Origin: JACMLD01 sp044227095
GTDB taxonomy: Bacteria; Bacteroidota; Bacteroidia; Chitinophagales; Chitinophagaceae
Assembly: GCA_044227095.1 (NCBI GenBank)
Contig: JBGAFV010000001.1
Coordinates: forward strand, 1,736,001-1,800,000
Reading direction: 5' to 3'
DNA: 64,000 nucleotides
Under the pieces are notes generated by a model. The model did no database searches. It had not been told where the DNA came from and worked only from the letters and a program-made list of their open reading frames with translations. The position numbers and the translations under genes were made by a program. How positions within the stretch are numbered: position 1 is the first letter of the stretch; each line of letters begins with the position of its first letter. Shown here piece by piece: positions 63,219-64,000 of this stretch.

Positions 63219-64000
63219 TTATAATTTAATTCTTTGGATTCTGACTGCATTTAGTATTGCAAGCAATGCTACTCCTACATCCGCTATGACCGCTTCCCAA
63301 AGGGTTGCAACACCACCTGCACCAAGCACCAGGACAATTACCTTAATAACCATAGCGAGAGTAATATTTTGCCAAACAACCCTTCTGGTGATTTTACCAA
63401 TCTTAATAGCCGAAACAATTTTAGAAGGCTGATCATTTTGAATAACGATATCAGCTGTTTCAATCGTAGCGTCACTTCCAAGCCCCCCCATTGCAATGCC
63501 TGCGTCAGCAAGTGCAACTACCGGAGCGTCGTTCACGCCGTCTCCAACAAATGCAATGTGCTTGCCCTCTTTTTTCAGCCCTTCAACTTTCTCAACTTTT
63601 CCCTCTGGCAACAAGTCACCAAAAGCATTATCCAAACCAAGGAGTTTGGCAACTTCAGAAACAACACTTTGTTTGTCGCCAGACAACATCACCGTTTGTA
63701 TGTTTAACTTATGCATTTCTTCAATTGCTTGTTTGGCATCTTCTTTAACTTCATCAGCGATGGTTATATATCCTTCGTATTTGCCATCGATGGCTATCGC
63801 TACAATGGTATCGACAAGTTTGTCGATTTCTGCAGGGTACTCAATATTTTCCTTCTTTAATAACTTCGTGTTACCTGCCAGCACATTTTGCCCATTCACC
63901 GTGCCCTTCAAACCGTGCCCTGATACTTCCTCCACATTCTCAGCCTTTAATGCCTTTGCATCATCTCCTGCGTGCGTAACGATGGCTTTTGCAACAGGAT
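63219..64000 (-). CDS. P1B-type heavy-metal ATPase, 3' part (Zn/Cd/Pb-type likely)
   Basis: Partial: the frame stays open to the right edge, so the N-terminal half is outside the window. Visible residues (about 260) run from PVAKAIVTHAGDD, with the nucleotide-binding GHGLKGTVNGQ and NTKLL, through the hinge GDGVNDAPVVALADAGIAMG to the last membrane helices. The final helices carry IKVIVLVLG and ADVGVALLAILNAVR; a Lys in helix 7 and an Asp-x-Gly in helix 8 are typical of Zn/Cd/Pb exporters (ZntA/CadA) rather than copper pumps. The phosphorylated DKTGT motif is beyond the edge. Confidence 0.92.
   Translation of the reverse strand, partial: PVAKAIVTHAGDDAKALKAENVEEVSGHGLKGTVNGQNVLAGNTKLLKKENIEYPAEIDKLVDTIVAIAIDGKYEGYITIADEVKEDAKQAIEEMHKLNIQTVMLSGDKQSVVSEVAKLLGLDNAFGDLLPEGKVEKVEGLKKEGKHIAFVGDGVNDAPVVALADAGIAMGGLGSDATIETADIVIQNDQPSKIVSAIKIGKITRRVVWQNITLAMVIKVIVLVLGAGGVATLWEAVIADVGVALLAILNAVRIQRIKL

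Overview
The window reads as chromosomal DNA of a Bacteroidota bacterium, most likely of the Chitinophagaceae type. Supporting signs are the AT-rich sequence, a secreted hydrolase with a type IX secretion (Por) sorting tail, a one-piece hybrid two-component system (propeller, kinase, receiver, AraC), phylum-type promoters (TTTG, about 20 bases, TAnnTTTG), frequent TTG starts and few clear Shine-Dalgarno sites. No tRNA, rRNA, CRISPR array, integrase or transposase was recognised.

Region A (1-29237) is one long rightward surface-polysaccharide locus, entered part-way through. It opens with a HisF-like protein and an N-acetyl-sugar amidotransferase (WbpG/WbuX type). A Gfo/Idh/MocA dehydrogenase, an MBOAT acyltransferase with an SGNH partner, and a DegT aminotransferase follow. 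Next come about ten glycosyltransferases, three FkbM methyltransferases, an OafA-type acyltransferase, a Wzy-like polymerase and a WcaF-like acetyltransferase. The locus closes with a CpsB/YwqE-type phosphatase and a UDP-sugar 6-dehydrogenase. With the 6-dehydrogenase, the set resembles the WbpA/WbpB/WbpE plus WbpG/HisF2 route to 3-amino or acetamidino uronic acids. Initiating transferase, flippase and export genes are not here and probably lie to the left.

The most unusual part is 22304-26315. Inside the sugar operon sits a complete 2-oxoacid dehydrogenase E1 (alpha and beta fused) and a lipoyl-E2 protein with an added C-terminal Cys4 tail. These are followed by a single protein that joins an acyl-carrier-like domain, an AcpS-type phosphopantetheinyl transferase domain and a C-terminal membrane helix. 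I infer a dedicated acyl-donor module for decorating the glycan.

Region B (29420-35345) holds a MerR/B12-binding regulator, an ECF sigma factor with a clear promoter and isopentenyl-diphosphate isomerase. This is a plausible light- or B12-responsive isoprenoid module, but no crt genes are present. A type IX-secreted GH-A-like protein and a solitary FabF follow. A duplicated non-coding repeat (35347-35835) separates this region from the next.

Region C (35998-49562) is a molybdenum operon. It encodes a two-subunit molybdenum hydroxylase (2Fe-2S subunit and Tat-exported catalytic subunit), a diheme cytochrome c, XdhC, and molybdenum cofactor genes mocA, moaA, moeA, moaD, moeB-rhodanese, moaE and a moaC-moaB fusion. 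A TauE/SafE permease and a small secreted protein are inserted among them. A beta-helix/PDZ protein ends it.

Region D (49546-64000) has mixed functions: NhaA, a VOC-GNAT fusion, an ArsR/SRPBCC pair with twin operators, a dienelactone hydrolase, the hybrid two-component system and a secreted protein with a decayed partial duplicate beside it. An MFS carrier, a methyltransferase-like protein, a PAP2 phosphatase and the 3' part of a P1B-type metal ATPase running off the right edge complete it.
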